NCBI GenBank assembly: GCA_001189345.1
Contig: LFKV01000002.1
Location: 1-64,000 of the forward strand
Length of the DNA: 64,000 nt
Direction: 5' to 3'
DNA from: Candidatus Paraburkholderia kirkii
Lineage (GTDB): Bacteria; Pseudomonadota; Gammaproteobacteria; Burkholderiales; Burkholderiaceae
Shown here in pieces: positions 62,430 to 64,000 of the stretch (position 1 is its first letter; the number at the start of each line of letters is the position of its first letter). The notes beneath the pieces are model-generated. The model was not told where the DNA came from, searched no databases, and saw only the letters and a program-made list of their open reading frames with translations. The position numbers and the translations under genes are program-made.

Positions 62430-62928
62430 GGCTTCTTATTCTTAAACTGTGCGAAAGCGGTGCCACTCCGACACTCGCGGCTGACTTGCGGGCAACCCTG
62501 CCACGCGGCCAGGCCCGACTCCGCGATGAGAGCGCGCTACGAAGGCGCTGCGCGAAAGGGCGATCGAACGTGACGAACGGCCGCGTGTTCGATGCGAAGG
62601 CAGCAATTCACGCCGCGCCTTGCGTGAACGTCGCGCGAAAAACCAGACAGCCCGGCGCAATCGACTATTTTAACCCGATAGCCGGTCGGCATCGTCGAGC
62701 GCCGCGCAAGAGGCTGTCGCGGCAAAGGCGCGCACGCGGCCTCGTGGGCGAACGTGCGCTGAAACGAAGCGCTTTCGGCTGGCAACAAATTGCTGGCTAT
62801 AGACAGACAGCATTCCGGCGCCGATCGCAATCGCTGCCGAAAAACCGGCGAGCCACCATCATAACAACGGATGCCGCGCTATCCCGAAATACCCTTTCTG
62901 GCGAAAGGCTTGCGCGCGGCCGGACGCC
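62430..62928. other. Intergenic region, aldo/keto reductase to fpr
   Basis: About 500 bp contain no gene I can support, only unconvincing short frames. An A/T-rich stretch before 62429 is probably the fpr promoter. The rest may be a decayed gene beyond recognition. Confidence 0.5.
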
Positions 62929-63972
62929 TCAGATGCGCTGATCGGTGGACGGCTTCTCCCACAGGTTGACGCCGCCTTCCTGCGCGTGCTGATCGATTTC
63001 CGCGAGCTCTTCCTTCGTAAACTCTAGGTTCTTCAGCGCGCCGACGTTTTCCGCGACCTGTTCCGCGCGGCTCGCCCCGATCAGCACGGAGGTCACGCGT
63101 CCCCCGCGCAGCGCCCAGGCGAGTGCCATCTGCGCGAGGCTCTGGCCGCGCTTCTGCGCGAGTTCGTTGAGCTTGCGTACGTGTGCGAGATTTGCCTCGC
63201 TCAAATGCTCCTGCTTGAGCGAAGCGCCGCCCGGCTTGTTTACGCGCGCGTCCTGCGGCACGCCGTTCAGGTATTTGTTCGTCAGAAGCCCCTGGGCGAG
63301 CGGCGTGAACGCGATGCTGCCCGCGCCGATATCGTCGAGCGTGTCGAGCAGGTCCTTTTCGATCCAGCGGTTCAGCATGTTGTACGAAGGCTGATGGATC
63401 AGCAGCGGCACCTTGTGCTCGGCGAGCAGCTTCGCCATTTCGCACGTTTTCGCCGCCGAGTATGACGAAATGCCCACGTAGAGCGCCTTGCCGGAATGCA
63501 CGGCGGTCGCGAGCGCGCCGGCGGTTTCCTCGAGCGGCGTGTCGGCATCGAAACGGTGCGAGTAGAAGATGTCGACGTACTCGAGGCCCATGCGCTTCAA
63601 GCTCTGGTCGAGGCTCGCGAGCACGTACTTGCGCGAGCCGCCGCCCTGGCCGTACGGGCCGGGCCACATGTCCCAGCCGGCCTTCGACGAAATCAGCAGC
63701 TCGTCGCGATACGGCTGGAAGTCGTCCTTGAAGATGCGCCCGAAATTCGTCTCGGCGCTGCCGTACGGCGGGCCGTAGTTGTTCGCGAGATCGAAATGCG
63801 TGATGCCGAGATCGAACGCGGTGCGCAGGATCTCGCGTTGCGTAGAGATCGGCGTCGTGTCGCCGAAGTTGTGCCACAAGCCCAGCGACACCGCGGGCAA
63901 TTTCAACCCGCTCCTGCCGCAGGTGCGGTATTGCATCTGCGTGTATCGCTCGGACGCTGCTTCGTAGGCCAT
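62929..63972 (-). CDS. Aldo/keto reductase (YghZ/MgrA-like)
   Basis: The 347-residue TIM-barrel protein has the catalytic tetrad region: Asp/Tyr in FDLANNYGPPYGSAE, Lys in LLISSKAGWDMWPGP, His in IFYSHRFDADTPLEE. NADPH is bound by VLIGASRAEQVAEN near the end. The GPYG(Q)GGSRKY insert matches the YghZ (L-glyceraldehyde-3-phosphate reductase) branch, often in methylglyoxal detoxification. Intact; the start MAYEAASERYTQMQYR is at 63972. Confidence 0.93.
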   Translation of the reverse strand: MAYEAASERYTQMQYRTCGRSGLKLPAVSLGLWHNFGDTTPISTQREILRTAFDLGITHFDLANNYGPPYGSAETNFGRIFKDDFQPYRDELLISSKAGWDMWPGPYGQGGGSRKYVLASLDQSLKRMGLEYVDIFYSHRFDADTPLEETAGALATAVHSGKALYVGISSYSAAKTCEMAKLLAEHKVPLLIHQPSYNMLNRWIEKDLLDTLDDIGAGSIAFTPLAQGLLTNKYLNGVPQDARVNKPGGASLKQEHLSEANLAHVRKLNELAQKRGQSLAQMALAWALRGGRVTSVLIGASRAEQVAENVGALKNLEFTKEELAEIDQHAQEGGVNLWEKPSTDQRI

Positions 63973-64000
63973 GACGGAATTCCTCTGCGGATTGCGAATT

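Noticed and set aside
62486-62941. 151-codon plus-strand frame in the fpr/aldo-keto reductase gap
   Set aside because: Arg-rich, no ribosome site, no domain, overlaps the reductase end. Treated as chance.

Overview
The window looks like origin-proximal DNA from the main chromosome of a Burkholderia sensu lato bacterium (Paraburkholderia/Caballeronia type). Protein sequences, high GC codon use and gene order all fit: priA and hemE, an atpIBEFHAGDC operon, then parB-parA-rsmG-mnmG with parS sites, then a rsmI/yraN/diaA/BON-lipoprotein block. The most striking property is uneven gene health. Core genes (priA, hemE, the atp genes, parAB, rsmG, mnmG, diaA, rsmI, fpr, tRNA-Ala) are intact. Many transport, catabolic and signalling genes carry frameshifts, nonsense codons, internal deletions or duplications. 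Such a mosaic would fit a host-restricted lineage in genome reduction, for example leaf-nodule or insect-associated Caballeronia. A poor-quality draft assembly is the competing explanation for the single-base indels, but not for the large deletions, the 22-bp duplication or the substitution stops.

Layout. 1-1645: right part of a decayed IS66-family element (tnpC, tnpB, tnpA, all minus strand) inserted in a livK-type gene (1646-2371). 2471-6422: a heavily broken trifunctional putA with a candidate autoregulatory operator upstream. 6736-10750: a small membrane protein, priA and hemE. 10930-14776: a broken pheC-like gene, an alpha/beta hydrolase, a non-coding interval with a 17-G tract and a terminator-ended set of hairpins, and a deleted acyl-CoA ligase. 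15021-22747: the complete F1Fo ATP synthase operon with recognisable promoter and terminator. 22863-28434: ion transporter, parB, parA, rsmG, mnmG; two perfect parS sites, one forming a terminator-like palindrome. 28592-31132: broken livF and livM-livG fusion. 31515-39711: small secreted protein, YaeQ, VOC protein, tRNA-Ala(CGC), cytochrome c, BON lipoprotein, diaA, yraN, rsmI, rlpA, metallo-hydrolase, exonuclease, Lrp/AsnC regulator. 39721-49612: CDF transporter, H-NS, HugZ-like protein, two MFS genes, an intact livK, dienelactone hydrolase, small membrane protein, srkA. 49690-50530: Fur-box-preceded PepSY membrane protein. 50607-57976: a form II CO-dehydrogenase-like molybdenum hydroxylase cluster (coxS-L-M-D-E-G-I order), half of its genes broken. 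58221-63972: amino acid permease, a damaged NarL-type two-component pair, ferredoxin-NADP reductase and aldo/keto reductase.

How the genes work together. The intact set covers energy conservation, chromosome segregation, replication restart, haem synthesis and RNA modification. The broken set covers proline and branched-chain amino acid use, fatty-acid activation, drug or metabolite export, a molybdenum hydroxylase system and one two-component system, so metabolic breadth appears to be shrinking while the core is kept. I did not find an evidently new multi-gene system. The best candidates for undescribed elements are the structured RNA-like region at 13070-13234 and the parS/terminator palindrome at 28533-28566.
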